Source of the DNA: Pseudoduganella lutea
Lineage (GTDB): Bacteria > Pseudomonadota > Gammaproteobacteria > Burkholderiales > Burkholderiaceae_D
Direction of reading: 5' to 3'
Length of the DNA stretch: 64,000 nucleotides
NCBI RefSeq assembly: GCF_004209755.1
Contig: NZ_CP035913.1
Span: 6,634,001 to 6,698,000 of the forward strand
Shown piece by piece: positions 1-8,957 of this stretch; position 1 is the stretch's first letter; each line of letters starts with the position of its first letter. Made by a program: the position numbers and the translations under genes. The notes beneath the pieces were generated by a model. The model saw only the letters and a program-made list of their open reading frames with translations, was not told where the DNA came from and did not search any database.

Positions 1-204
1 ATGAATATCGACGCACGGGTCATCCTTATGTAGCAGAAAGAAGATTCCAGCCCATTCTTCATCGACTTCGCTATTCCAAACAGTGAAATTAACGATCGGA
101 TACTCGTCTGTGAAAGCAATAAGAATTTGGGAATCTGCTTGGAGATCAGATATGTCCAGTGTCCAGTACTGAAGGAATTTAACAATCAGCAAACTTTTCT
201 TCAA
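1..204 (-). CDS. Partial hypothetical protein, runs off left edge
   Basis: A minus-strand frame is open from a TTG codon (204-202) to the window edge, 68 codons without a stop; a TAA lies in the same frame at 243-241. The visible product starts LKKSLLIVKFLQYW and ends in HKDDPCVDIH, with many Asp/Glu and aromatic residues, which is more protein-like than a shadow frame. Codons are AT-rich compared with the genes further right, which suggests accessory DNA. I do not recognise the family. The start is uncertain because there is no ATG and no clear Shine-Dalgarno sequence, so the gene call itself is tentative. Confidence 0.35.
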   Translation of the reverse strand, partial: MKKSLLIVKFLQYWTLDISDLQADSQILIAFTDEYPIVNFTVWNSEVDEEWAGIFFLLHKDDPCVDIH

Positions 205-452
205 GGGAACTCCCAAACGACTGCACTGCTGGTTGTCAACTTATATGACTAGAATACTCGCGACGACATCCAGGTTATTCGCTCGTCATCTCCTAGCCCG
301 CTAGCGAGCTTTCGCCACGGCAGTATTTAGTAGCGGCAGGGCATCCCGAACACGGAGAATTCACCAATGTTGTATCACCAACGCTGCTGCGGGTTTCTAT
401 AGCACCGTCGCGTTTGCCGCGAACTGATGACTTCAATCACGGCGTCATAGCC

Positions 453-2108
453 TCAGGGGACTGTAGCTAGCTGAGTGCGTTTCTGCCGTATGTCAGTCGG
501 AGCTGTTGCGTAACGGAGCGCGCCTTCAGGGACAACCGACGTTACCTCGGTCGGACTGAGTTTGAATATGCTTACCGCGCGTAGCAGCTGGGCTGCTTGG
601 CCCTGCATAGATTCGGACGCGGCTGCCGCTTCCTCAACCAGCGCTGCATTCTGCTGGGTGACCTGATCCATCTGCACCACTGCAGCATTGATCTGCTCAA
701 TGCCAGCGCTCTGCTCACCACTTGCCGAGCTGATCTCAGCCATGATGTCGTTCACGCGACGAACGCTATCCAAAATCTCGGCCATTGTGGCCCCGGCCTC
801 GTTGACGAGAGCACTGCCGTTTGCAACCTTTGTGACGGAGTTTTCGATCAGCCCCTTAATCTCCTTCGACGCAACGCCCGCTCGCTGCGCCAGATTGCGC
901 ACCTCGGCTGCAACCACCGCAAAGCCACGCCCCTGTTCGCCGGCGCGTGCCGCTTCAACGGCAGCGTTAAGTGCAAGGATATTAGTCTGGAAGGCTATTC
1001 CGTCGATCACACTGGTAATGTCGGCAATCATACCGGCGGCCGTGGCGATCTCGTCCATGGTACCTACGACCTGACCAATTACCGCACTGCCTTTGTCTGC
1101 CACTGAGGTAGCGGTATTCGCTAGCACTTGCCCTTGACGCGCGTTGTCGGCATTCTGGCGAACGGTCGCAGTCAGCTCCTCCATTGAGGAAGCGGTTTCT
1201 TCCAGCGATGATGCCTGCTCTTCAGTGCGGGACGACAGATCCATGCTTCCGGCCGCGACTTGGCTCGACGCGCTGGCAATCATCTGGGTGCTACTCTGAA
1301 CCGTTTGAACGATGGCCGCGAGACTGTCCCGCATGTGGCTGATCGAGCACATCATGCTGGTCGAATCGCCGGCGCGGGTATGGATCTCTACCGTCAAGTC
1401 GCCTGCGGCAATGCTCGCAGCGGCACTAGCGGCATCGACCGGCTCGCCGCCAAGTTGGCGCACCAGGACACGCGCAATGGCAGTCGCCAGGGTCACACTA
1501 ATCAGGAATGCGGCAGTCAGTAGCGCCGTGATCCAGTTGCGCGCGCTGGCGTAAAGCGCGTCGCCGCTGCGGCTAGCTGCCTTGCCTCCAGCAATATTGG
1601 CGTCAACAATGCGCTGAAGATCGGTACTGGCCTGGTCGAACAGCTCTTGGGAGCGGCCACGCAGGAGTGCCTTGGCGTCGTCATTCCGGTTGGCGCGCGA
1701 TAGCGCGATGACCTCTCGATGTTGGCTGAGGTAAGCGTTCCAGGCAACACTAAATTTGTCATATAGCTGTTGCTCCTCGTTTGAACTGATGAGCCTCTCG
1801 TATTCAGTCCGACTTGATGCCAGGGTCTTACCGACTTGCTCGAGCGTACGTTCATAATTCGTCATCTCGGCCTCGTCGTGAGACAAGATGTGCTGCAGCT
1901 CGGCTATTCTAAAGTCCGAGGTGGCTGTATTCATATCGCCGGCATAGCGCACGCTTGGCATCCAGTTCACTTCCATCTCGGTGGAGGTCTGGTTGACGCT
2001 GTCCAGCTTGAGGAGGGAGAAGCCACCCAGCAGTAGGGTGAGGGCGACTGTAATGCCAAAGGCCAGGCGCAACTTGCTTGCGACGGTCAGTCTATAAAAC
2101 CAGTTCAT
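453..2108 (-). CDS. Methyl-accepting chemotaxis protein
   Basis: Inner-membrane chemoreceptor that signals through CheA/CheW. The start is set at the ATG of [17 protein letters not shown] because this is the usual beginning of the family; the open frame extends 40 codons further upstream without sense. Order of parts (551 aa): TM1 near residues 12-33, a periplasmic four-helix 4HB_MCP-type sensor with a long coiled helical stretch, TM2 near 190-210, HAMP linker, then the cytoplasmic MCP coiled coil. The coiled coil has methylation-helix sequence ([19 protein letters not shown]) and the conserved hairpin tip ([20 protein letters not shown]). There is no C-terminal NWETF-type pentapeptide, so CheR/CheB tethering is not evident. 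It stands alone with no che genes nearby; the ligand is unknown. Confidence 0.95.
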   Translation of the reverse strand: MNWFYRLTVASKLRLAFGITVALTLLLGGFSLLKLDSVNQTSTEMEVNWMPSVRYAGDMNTATSDFRIAELQHILSHDEAEMTNYERTLEQVGKTLASSRTEYERLISSNEEQQLYDKFSVAWNAYLSQHREVIALSRANRNDDAKALLRGRSQELFDQASTDLQRIVDANIAGGKAASRSGDALYASARNWITALLTAAFLISVTLATAIARVLVRQLGGEPVDAASAAASIAAGDLTVEIHTRAGDSTSMMCSISHMRDSLAAIVQTVQSSTQMIASASSQVAAGSMDLSSRTEEQASSLEETASSMEELTATVRQNADNARQGQVLANTATSVADKGSAVIGQVVGTMDEIATAAGMIADITSVIDGIAFQTNILALNAAVEAARAGEQGRGFAVVAAEVRNLAQRAGVASKEIKGLIENSVTKVANGSALVNEAGATMAEILDSVRRVNDIMAEISSASGEQSAGIEQINAAVVQMDQVTQQNAALVEEAAAASESMQGQAAQLLRAVSIFKLSPTEVTSVVPEGALRYATAPTDIRQKRTQLATVP

Positions 2109-2776
2109 GAGGGATTCCGTTGGTTGTAACGCGTGCTGGATGTGCCAGACGCTAGGCATAGCTTCAAGCGAAGAGGTTACGCACAACGGAAAACTTAGCG
2201 GAGGACAGGAATGGGGTCCATCACGCACCGTTCAGGTGCGCGCTCACTGTACCAGAACCGCCATTGGGAATACCACCTAGTTGCCTCGATACAACATAAA
2301 ATTTAAGATCAATTCTGCTCACATGTATTGCACCTCGTATGGCAACCATTGGTGGACTCCGCTAGTGTGAGCCAGACTGACATAAATTCGTAGTCCAAAT
2401 TGCATGTAACAGTTGCCTTAACTTCCGTGCGCGAAATTTAGCCTAACGGTTCCAGCGGATCATAGTAGTTACCTAGGATATTCCTTCCAGGATCGAACAG
2501 GCGGGCTAGTCACTTGGCTTACCCCATAAAGTCTGCTACGAGTCCTCCACGAGCTAAAACGATTTAGGAAGGTTGTCCGTCTAAATAATGTTTGCCAAAA
2601 TTGCGCGGACAACCGTTTCAGATCGGCAACTTGCCACAATGAAGTTTGCCGTGGCCTGCCACCCACGTGCATTGCCCGACAGTCTGTTCCCAACCCAGAG
2701 TCGGCCTTCGCATTGCAATCGTGGCGAAAAATCTCGGCTCATCGTTATCACAGAGTGGCTGCGTGGTATCGTAACT
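2109..2776. other. Intergenic gap, no gene supported
   Basis: About 670 bases between the chemoreceptor start and the ABC ATPase stop. Base composition is visibly lower in GC than the flanking genes. The open frames here are short, lack ribosome binding sites and look random. It should hold the chemoreceptor promoter, but I could not pick out a convincing -35/-10 pair. Confidence 0.5.
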
Positions 2777-3526
2777 CTACTGAAACGTCAGGCCCAGTTC
2801 TACCAGAATGGCGTCTTTCATTTCCTGGAAGCGTGGCTCGGACAGCTTGCGGGGATGCACTGCGTCGATAGCGAATGAGCGTCTAATTTTTGCCGGGCGA
2901 GGTGAGAGCACCATGATGCGGTCGGCAAGGTACAGGGCTTCTTCGACATCGTGGGTGATTAAGATGACGGTGTGGCGTTCCTCCTGCAAGATGCGCAGCA
3001 GCTCGTTGCGCATTCGCAAGTTCATCAACGCGTCCAGGGCCGAGAACGGTTCGTCCATGTACAGGATTTCGGGCTTAACCACCAGGGCCCTGGCGATCTC
3101 CACCCGCTTGAGCATGCCACCGGACAATTCGCGCGGATAGGCTTGCTCGAATCCTTTTAGTCCCACCATCTCCGCGTAGTGGTCGGCTAGGCGGTGCTTC
3201 TCCGGCGCCGTGCCCTGATTCAGGCCGAACATTAGGTTTTCACGCACGGTCAGCCAGGGAAACACCGAGCCGTTCTGCGAGATCACGATGCCTTTCGGGC
3301 TCGGCCCCTTTGCCACCTGGCCGTCGATGCGCACGGCTCCGGTGTCCGGCTGCTCGAAGCCGGAGATCATCTTCATGATGGTCGACTTGCCGCAGCCGGA
3401 TGGCCCGACGATGGCGACGAATTCCCCATCTTTGACGTCCAGCGTCAGGCCGTCCACGACATCGAGTCGCTGCCCATTGCGCGTGAAGCTCTTCTTGATA
3501 TTGTCGATGCTGATTTTAGTGTCCAT
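2777..3526 (-). CDS. ABC transporter ATP-binding protein, NitT/TauT type
   Basis: Cytoplasmic ATPase of an importer of the nitrate/sulfonate/taurine class (SsuB/TauB/NrtD-like), 249 aa, a normal full length. Walker A is GPSGCGKST near residue 41, the Q-loop region is VISQNGSVFPWLTVREN, the signature is LSGGMLKR (usually LSGGMRQR), Walker B is ILYMDEPFSALDA and the switch His is in ILITHDVEEAL. Its start overlaps the permease stop by 11 bases, so the two are translationally coupled. It is the last gene of a five-gene minus-strand operon with a binding protein, SCO1 and a cupredoxin-like protein, which points to a copper-related or copper-protected substrate rather than taurine; that substrate idea is inference. 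Confidence 0.93.
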   Translation of the reverse strand: MDTKISIDNIKKSFTRNGQRLDVVDGLTLDVKDGEFVAIVGPSGCGKSTIMKMISGFEQPDTGAVRIDGQVAKGPSPKGIVISQNGSVFPWLTVRENLMFGLNQGTAPEKHRLADHYAEMVGLKGFEQAYPRELSGGMLKRVEIARALVVKPEILYMDEPFSALDALMNLRMRNELLRILQEERHTVILITHDVEEALYLADRIMVLSPRPAKIRRSFAIDAVHPRKLSEPRFQEMKDAILVELGLTFQ

Positions 3527-4280
3527 AGCGCCACCTTACCGAATCGAGGCCTTCCAGGCGCCGCATCATCATGTCCAGCAACAGCCCGATGATGCCTATG
3601 ATGGCCATGGCTGCGATCACCAGGTCATAGCGATTGCCCGCGTTGCGCGCGTCGATGATCATGAAACCAAGGCCGGAGCTGCGTACGATCATTTCCGCCG
3701 CCACCACCACCAGCCATGCCACACCTAGGCTGATGCGCATGCCAACGACGATATCGGGCAGCACGGCTGGAGCCACCACCTGGCGAAACATCTTAGAGCG
3801 TGAAACGCCGAAGTTTATCCCGGCGTGGATGTAGCGCTTCTCGATGGTGTGCACGCCGTTTGCCGTCTGCACGATCATCGGGAACACTGACGCCAGGAAA
3901 ATCAGGAATACCGGTCCCATGTCGCCCACGCCGAACCACAGGATGGCCAGGGGAATCCAGGCGATCGGCGATATCGGCCGCAGGATCTGGAATACCGGAT
4001 TCAGGGTGTTGTACACCGCGTGCACCCGGCCCATCCACAGGCCGATCGGGATCGCAACCACGGCGGCCAGCAGGAAGCCGGTGGCGACCCGCTGCAGCGA
4101 TGCGCCGATGTGCTTCCACAAGGTGCCATCGGCCGCCAGTTCGATGGCTCCGTCAAGCACTTGACCGGGAGTCGGGAAAATAACCGATTGGGTCAAGGTG
4201 ACAGCGTAGTGCCAGATCCCGACCAGGACGACCAATAATAGGATGGGGGGCCAGATTTTCTTGAGCTTTTCCACGTGCAA
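3516..4280 (-). CDS. ABC transporter permease, NitT/TauT type
   Basis: Inner-membrane permease of 254 aa with about six hydrophobic segments and the binding-protein-dependent transport (BPD_transp_1) fold. The EAA-loop region that docks the ATPase is present around IHAGINFGVSRSKMFRQV, followed by PAVLPDIVVGMRISLG, which is typical of SsuC/TauC/NrtB. It begins 18 bases after the cupredoxin-like gene and overlaps the ATPase start, so all five genes are probably one transcript. Family assignment is firm. The substrate cannot be read from the sequence. Confidence 0.93.
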   Translation of the reverse strand: MHVEKLKKIWPPILLLVVLVGIWHYAVTLTQSVIFPTPGQVLDGAIELAADGTLWKHIGASLQRVATGFLLAAVVAIPIGLWMGRVHAVYNTLNPVFQILRPISPIAWIPLAILWFGVGDMGPVFLIFLASVFPMIVQTANGVHTIEKRYIHAGINFGVSRSKMFRQVVAPAVLPDIVVGMRISLGVAWLVVVAAEMIVRSSGLGFMIIDARNAGNRYDLVIAAMAIIGIIGLLLDMMMRRLEGLDSVRWRYGH

Positions 4281-4298
4281 GTACTTCCTTCACGAACG

Positions 4299-4733
4299 TT
4301 ACTGGAATAACGTCGACAAGACCCTGCCCGCGCGGCGCACGCGCCACGTCAGGCGCGCGATGCCTGCCGCCGGATGGGGCTCGACGATGACTTTCATCGA
4401 TCCGCTGCTGTGGGCGGAGCAGTTGAATTCATTGACCGACACCGTGTCGAACGGCAGGCGAAAATCCTGCCCGGGCATGATCAACACGGGCCCGAAGATC
4501 TGCGGCACCGTGTCGGCGTTGCGCAGGAGAAGTACGTCCTTCACTCCGAGGGTAAGGGTTATCGTGTCGGGCAGGATGTCTACCTTGTCGCCAGCCATGC
4601 GGCGAGCCCAGGTTCCCTTCTGGATCTCGAACAGCTCGTCCCGGTTCTCGTCCGACACGGGCGTGAACGCGCCCCACGCCGATAGCGCGGCGGCGACGGC
4701 AAACGGCAACCAGAGAGACCGCAAGCGTCGCAT
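4299..4733 (-). CDS. Cupredoxin-like exported protein with incomplete copper site
   Basis: A 144-aa protein with an N-terminal hydrophobic segment (residues about 8-22, likely signal or anchor) and a cupredoxin-like C-terminal half. The region NEFNCSAHSSGSM carries Cys105, His108 and Met113 in the C-x2-H-x4-M spacing of plastocyanin/azurin-type sites. The upstream ligand loop, normally N-x-D-x-V-P-H, reads RNADTVPQIFG, so Gln78 stands where the first His ligand would be (Gln is an axial ligand in some stellacyanin-like sites). It lies 3 bases after the SCO gene and 18 before the permease, inside the ABC operon. A periplasmic copper carrier or sensor is plausible. The fold call comes from motifs only. 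Confidence 0.7.
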   Translation of the reverse strand: MRRLRSLWLPFAVAAALSAWGAFTPVSDENRDELFEIQKGTWARRMAGDKVDILPDTITLTLGVKDVLLLRNADTVPQIFGPVLIMPGQDFRLPFDTVSVNEFNCSAHSSGSMKVIVEPHPAAGIARLTWRVRRAGRVLSTLFQ

Positions 4734-4736
4734 GCT

Positions 4737-5303
4737 TCAAGGCTTCAGCAAAATCGCCAGGTCGTGGGCGATCTCCCTGGCGGGGCGGCCGAAAGGCATC
4801 ATGGCGCGCTGGCGTCCTTGACGATCGATGAAGTACAAATAGGACGAGTGGCTCATTGAATAGTCGCCGCCGCCATCGATAGGATGCTTCCTGGCGGTGA
4901 TACCATAGTCTTTAAGCAGCTGGGCGATCTGGTCCCGGGTGCCAGTGATGCCAATGAAGGTGGGGTCGAACTGCGCCAGGTACGTGCGCAGGCTCTCGGG
5001 CGTGTCGCGCTCCGGGTCGACGCTAATGAACAACACCTTGACGTCCCTGGCCGCCGGGCCGACGAGCTTTTTGGCTTCGGCCAGCGCCGCCAGCGATACC
5101 GGGCACACCGTCTGGCAGTGGCTGAAGCCGAATTCAAGCACGACAACTTTGCCGCGCAGGTCGGTCAGCCTGAAGGGCTTGCCGGTGGAAGCCGGCAGGG
5201 AGATCTCCGGGGCAGGGCGGGGCGGCTCGAATATGCCGGACTTGAGCTGCTGGGCGTAGGCAGCGCCCGTGCACAGCAGCAGGGCAAGGATGAGGGTCTT
5301 CAT
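4737..5303 (-). CDS. SCO1/SenC family copper protein
   Basis: Periplasmic thioredoxin-fold protein of the SCO1/SenC/PrrC family, known for delivering copper to the CuA site of cytochrome oxidase or acting as a thiol reductase. 188 aa with a clear signal peptide (residues 1-18, cleavage after AYAQ). The copper/redox motif CQTVC is at Cys63 and Cys67, and the third ligand is His152 in the segment YSMSHSSYLYFID. Its ATG overlaps the stop of the substrate-binding protein by 4 bases (ATGA), so it is translationally coupled to an ABC transporter gene. No oxidase subunit genes are present, so its partner may be the cupredoxin-like protein next door. Confidence 0.93.
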   Translation of the reverse strand: MKTLILALLLCTGAAYAQQLKSGIFEPPRPAPEISLPASTGKPFRLTDLRGKVVVLEFGFSHCQTVCPVSLAALAEAKKLVGPAARDVKVLFISVDPERDTPESLRTYLAQFDPTFIGITGTRDQIAQLLKDYGITARKHPIDGGGDYSMSHSSYLYFIDRQGRQRAMMPFGRPAREIAHDLAILLKP

Positions 5304-6328
5304 AGGGCAAGCTTGAGCGGTTTGACGGCCTTGAAGAAGCTGTCATCGACATAGCGTTCGTAGGCGATCGGTTTCTTGAGGGTGCGTGCTTCCAGCGAGA
5401 GCTGCATCAATTCGTCGAACTCAGTGCGGATCATGCGCAGGTCGCCATAGGTGACGCGATCGTGCGGCGACTCCATGACGAACTGGATGATCTTGGGATT
5501 CTGGTTGAAAAACTTCTTATCGCCGGCGATATGGGCAGCGCGGTCGCGGTTGGCGGGCCCCTGGTCCAGCCAGGTGCCGGCGGCCTGGATGTGATTGACC
5601 AGGTCCTGCACCAGCGGGCGCTGGGTCTGAATCACGTCGTCGCGCACCGTCAGCACACAGCAGATATAGTTGCGCCATTCGTCGCGCGTCATCGCCAGAG
5701 GACGCGCGTAGCCCGCGCGCTGGGCGGCCGCGCCGAACGGCTCGCCGGTGCAATAGGCATCAACTGCCTTGGCATACAGGGCGGCGGGCATGTCTGGCGG
5801 ATTCATCTCGATGATCTCGATGTCCTTCAAGGTCATGCTTTCCCGTGCCAGCATCTTGCGCAGGAAAAGATAGTCGACTGCGAAGCGGCTCGGCACCGCG
5901 ATGGCGCGTCCGCGCAAGTCGCGAAACCTGCGATAGCCTGAATCGGTACGCACCATGATCACCGCTCCGGAGCGGTGCCCGAGCGAGACGATCTTGAGTG
6001 GAATGCGGGTGTTCACAAGGTCCATTACCAACGGCGCGAGCATATACGCGGCCTGGATGCGGCCGGTCATCAGCGACTCCTTAATCTCTGGCCACCCGCT
6101 GTACTTGTGATAGACGAACGGTGCAGGTCCCAGGCCGGCCTGCTGGTTCGCCAGGGTCTTGGCGGTGCAAGCGATCGGCAAGGTCAGGTTGCAGGTGACG
6201 GGCAGGCCGCCGACGGCCAGTGGGCTCACCGGTGCAGCGCCCAGCGCGATGCGTGGTAGTGCAGTCGCCAGAGCGGCGCCTAGACCCGAGTACAGCAGGC
6301 GGCGGCGCATCGGCAAATAATCTTTCAT
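5300..6328 (-). CDS. ABC transporter substrate-binding protein (NMT1/NrtA-like)
   Basis: First gene of the five-gene operon: a 342-aa periplasmic binding protein of the NMT1/THI5-like/NitT type. The N-terminus has an Arg-rich n-region (MRRRLL) and hydrophobic core ending near ALGAAP, compatible with Sec or Tat export. Family features include the segments MTGRIQAAYMLAPLVMDL and RGRAIAVPSRFAVDYLFL and a helix-rich C-terminal half. A purine-rich stretch (TAGGAT) precedes the ATG, which supports the chosen start; a second ATG six codons in is possible. The stop overlaps the SCO start. The transported compound is unknown; copper-chelate or a sulfonate/nitrile-like compound are guesses. Confidence 0.88.
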   Translation of the reverse strand: MKDYLPMRRRLLYSGLGAALATALPRIALGAAPVSPLAVGGLPVTCNLTLPIACTAKTLANQQAGLGPAPFVYHKYSGWPEIKESLMTGRIQAAYMLAPLVMDLVNTRIPLKIVSLGHRSGAVIMVRTDSGYRRFRDLRGRAIAVPSRFAVDYLFLRKMLARESMTLKDIEIIEMNPPDMPAALYAKAVDAYCTGEPFGAAAQRAGYARPLAMTRDEWRNYICCVLTVRDDVIQTQRPLVQDLVNHIQAAGTWLDQGPANRDRAAHIAGDKKFFNQNPKIIQFVMESPHDRVTYGDLRMIRTEFDELMQLSLEARTLKKPIAYERYVDDSFFKAVKPLKLAL

Positions 6329-6912
6329 GGCTACAGCATCCTAAGATCAAAGACGGCGCCGATATCGATCGAGCGCCCGTAGCTAGGCATGGGACGCAGC
6401 AGGCCGGTACTGCTTTAGACGAAGTCGGCGAAACATACACGGCTGGCCAGCAGTGCGTACGCCTTGTCGAACAAGTTCGACACGCCTCTTTAGTGGCGTG
6501 CAGCGCGCGACAGATGGTACCTCATTTGCAGAATGACTAGGCCATACTCGGCGGTTTTCGGCTCGATCAGTGCACATAGACCCGCCCCCTTGGCCCCGAC
6601 GCGGCCCACTCGCCTCAGACCTTTGGAGCACTGGGGCGATACAGGGCTTCCAGTGCGCCACTGCCTCGCATGATCGTTATAGCTCCACACTGTCTTCTTG
6701 CCTGCCGTGCGTGGCAAAGGCGCTGGCGCAGGGGCCGCTGGTTTGGTCCAGCGCTGGTGGGCAGACTCAGGCTGGCCGACAGGTTGAGGCCATACAGCTT
6801 GCAGCAGTCGGCCAAGTGCGGGCATTGATTAAGCTGCACTAGTAAGGTAGTTAGCACTTCGCGCCAATGACTTCTGCAGATCAATTGGCATAACGCCATC
6901 GAGCTCTGGAAA
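6329..6912. other. Intergenic gap, possible coding relic
   Basis: About 580 bases upstream of the ABC operon. No frame has a good start and ribosome binding site. On the minus strand around 6425-6560 one frame reads a plausible peptide (ALIEPKTAEYGLVIL, then a TAA, then SNLFDKAYALLASRVCFADFV), so this may be a dead gene end. I do not recognise it. The operon promoter should lie in the last 100 bases near 6330-6430. Confidence 0.4.
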
Positions 6913-7725
6913 TCAAGAGCGAGGCGAATCTCCAGCTTTTCGCGCGAACAGGTCGGGAAGCTGAATTCGGTTGGCGATTCCTTTAGGATCCCCAAACACA
7001 TCCGCGAGGGAGGTCCCTGATGTTCCAGCCTGACCGTGGGCCATGCCCGTGAAATAGTTGAAGTCCAAGTCGATCCTCTCTTGGAGGCTTGAGGCATAAT
7101 TCTCGGGATACCAAGCTTGCTCAAGCGCTGGCAAGGCATTGAAATGTTCAAGAGCCGCCTTGAACGAATTCGTGAGCTTGCCAGTCTGCGAATATTCTTG
7201 CCGGGTTTGCTCGGCGAATTCGATACGCCAAGCTATCTCCTCATCGTAGACTTGGCGATGAGCCGCATATTTTTCGTTAGCTGTAAATGTTCCGCTCTCG
7301 TCGTTGTAGATAGTGACCAATTGCTCCCTAGACATGCCCTTGAACGGATTTGGACCAAGAATATTGTCCATAAATTTCGTGGCCGCCTCTGCAGACTCGA
7401 AGGCGGAGGAGTCTTGTGGCTCGGGTATCTCCTTGGCTTTTTGAGCTTTGGTCGCGGGGTCCAAGTTGTAGCTCACTTCGCTCATCGTTTTGATCGTTTT
7501 ATCGCGCAGTTCCGACTTCGAAAGCGAGGCATTTGCTTGCGCAGTAGTCTGCTCGGCCTTGGCCAGCCGCGAAGCCATCGTGGAAATTGAAACTGATTCG
7601 ACTGATGGAGAAATGGCACCCGCGGCGTAGCCTTGGGAGACCTTGCCCTCCGTCACCACGGATGAGGGGGCGGTTGACGCTGAAGAGTCGAGGCGTGGCC
7701 CTTGCGTTGTGATATTTATCGACAT
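6913..7725 (-). CDS. Conserved hypothetical protein
   Basis: A 270-aa soluble protein with no signal peptide and no membrane segment. The first 50 residues are Ser/Thr/Val-rich and look disordered; the rest is helical and acidic/basic (for example NPFKGMSREQLVTIYNDESG and LQERIDLDFNYFTGM). The wording resembles conserved hypothetical proteins I recall from Pseudomonas species with a Ser-rich start, a MASRL-like helix and a NPFKGMSR motif; that is memory, not a search. No enzymatic motif is visible. Codon use is less GC-rich than in the surrounding operons. It is a single gene with large gaps on both sides. Function unknown. Confidence 0.75.
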   Translation of the reverse strand: MSINITTQGPRLDSSASTAPSSVVTEGKVSQGYAAGAISPSVESVSISTMASRLAKAEQTTAQANASLSKSELRDKTIKTMSEVSYNLDPATKAQKAKEIPEPQDSSAFESAEAATKFMDNILGPNPFKGMSREQLVTIYNDESGTFTANEKYAAHRQVYDEEIAWRIEFAEQTRQEYSQTGKLTNSFKAALEHFNALPALEQAWYPENYASSLQERIDLDFNYFTGMAHGQAGTSGTSLADVFGDPKGIANRIQLPDLFARKAGDSPRS

Positions 7726-8240
7726 GCCCAGTTTCCCATCTTCAAATTGGTGTCAGCCCAAGGGGCCGCCTCCCACGGCATCATAAGCCGTATTTTCCGC
7801 AATCAGCGCACGGGTTCGGTGGTCCCGCGCGCGCGGTAGGGCGAGCTCGCCACATTCTGATCGAGTCCAAGATGCGAGCCTTCAATGGAATTGCTTGAGG
7901 CGGTGCAGGCATGCGGGTGCGGAGCGAACGATTTGGGAAAACCCTTGCATTCTGCCTCACTCGTTGGCTGAAGCTTCCGAATTCGCGGTCTCCAAGTTGC
8001 AAGTCGGTCCAGCCTCCTGTGTGACGACGGTGGAGCGAGCACATGACCGTTACAACTTACACGAACATGAGTCTCTTGCAGAGGTAATTGGAGTTGCCGA
8101 GCAGTTCCCAAGTTATTCTTTGGTGAGTGAACCAGCTCGACCGTCCGCGAAGGGGCGAAAGCGGCCTTTCATTAGGGCGACCGTCTAAGTCGTGTCCACG
8201 GCTTCGTGCTATTTTTTCCGCTTTCTCTTTTCTTCCCCAT
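7726..8240. other. Intergenic gap with one palindromic element
   Basis: About 515 bases with no supportable gene; the open frames in it are short and without ribosome binding sites. The only structure seen is a copy of the dispersed element at 8141-8170. Confidence 0.5.
8141..8170. repeat. Dispersed palindromic element, copy A
   Basis: Imperfect inverted repeat with CCGC and GCGG arms around a GAAGGGGCGAAA centre. On the minus strand it reads GGCCGCTTTCGCC, sharing the GCTTTCG core seen again at 9412, 10571, 12691 and 13091. Confidence 0.45.
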
Positions 8241-8663
8241 ATGACCTCCATACCTGACAGCTATGCAGATTCGATGCCCTCTGATCTTGATCTACTTGTG
8301 GAACTTGGGCGAGTAGCATGGGCAGCAGCACGTCTGCACGCAGGCGTTCGCGACTCCATCAATAAACACAGTGGTTCAACCTCGATGGCTCCTTTTGAGC
8401 TGACTCTCGGGCAAGCCATCGCTGACCTCGAAAAACGCGCGACAATCAACGGCCGCGCAGACCAAGTGGAGTGGGTTCGCGACTTTGGGCGGCCTGCTAG
8501 CCATCGTCGCAATGGAGTAATTCACGCCGTGACCTTTACAGCTCCCGATCGCAAACAGGCCATCGGAACAGTCGATATGAGTCCGCCAGGCAGATTCCTC
8601 GCTCCTGACTTGCGCGCCGTCACACTTGCGCTTATTGAAGCGAGCATGAAGTTGCCGACCTAA
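8241..8663 (+). CDS. Hypothetical protein
   Basis: A 140-aa soluble protein beginning MTSIPDSYADSMPSDLDLLV. The start is chosen at the first ATG after the palindromic element; the frame is open further upstream but that part reads as non-coding. A second ATG lies 11 codons in. The product is helical, with the segment GVRDSINKHSG and a C-terminal part containing VEWVRDFGRPASHRRNGVIHAV. There is no signal peptide, membrane segment or known catalytic motif. No obvious ribosome binding site. It is isolated in an accessory stretch. I do not recognise the family. Confidence 0.6.
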   Translation: MTSIPDSYADSMPSDLDLLVELGRVAWAAARLHAGVRDSINKHSGSTSMAPFELTLGQAIADLEKRATINGRADQVEWVRDFGRPASHRRNGVIHAVTFTAPDRKQAIGTVDMSPPGRFLAPDLRAVTLALIEASMKLPT

Positions 8664-8804
8664 GACATCGATGAAAGGATAGTGAGCCGCATGCGCGACC
8701 GGCTTCCAGCCTCCAAGTTCCTCAAATTTGGGTATGGCCAGAGTCCGATGTGCGTCGAAGGCGGTCCTTCATCGTGTGCTAAAGGCGACCAAGACAATAG
8801 TGCT

Positions 8805-8937
8805 TCACTTCGGCCACGTCTGAACTGCCTTCGCGTGACGCGCCGCGCACTCCGCATACTGGCGCAGCAGGTCGATAGCCCAGGCCTGCCCGGCGTCGAA
8901 GTCGGTGTTGTTATCGACGCGCCAACTGCCGGGTTAG
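8805..8937 (-). pseudogene. Coding relic, copy 1 of a duplicated gene end
   Basis: A minus-strand frame is open from just after a TAA at about 8938 to a TGA at 8807-8805. It reads TDFDAGQAWAIDLLRQYAEC and then AARHAKAVQTWPK, a convincing C-terminal helix, but has no start codon. The same peptide, with two stops, recurs 400 bases to the right (9219-9316). It may be the end of a phage lysis-type (Rz-like) or other small protein; that guess is weak. Confidence 0.5.
8811..8905. repeat. Direct repeat of about 95 bases, unit 1
   Basis: Pairs with 9219-9316. Both units start CGGCCA and share the 17-base string GCATACTGGCGCAGCAG plus matching flanks (CAGGCCTG or TAGGCCTG, CGTCGAAGTCG or CATCGAAGTCG). 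Confidence 0.7.
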
Positions 8938-8952
8938 CACGGCAGTTGGCGC
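8919..8952. other. Perfect 13-bp stem hairpin
   Basis: GCGCCAACTGCCG, an 8-base loop (GGTTAGCA), then CGGCAGTTGGCGC: a perfect inverted repeat. It lies 5 bases past the stop of the small minus-strand ORF at 8958-9098. There is no U-run next to it in the minus direction; in the plus direction a T-rich stretch (ATTTACTTTTT) begins about 8 bases later, so it is a weak terminator candidate for plus-strand transcripts. Confidence 0.6.
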
Positions 8953-8957
8953 CCCTC

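Noticed and set aside
6490..6825. 111-codon minus-strand frame in the gap before the ABC operon
   Set aside because: No ribosome binding site, low-complexity Pro/Ala start, no recognisable domain; kept only as a possible relic in the gap note.
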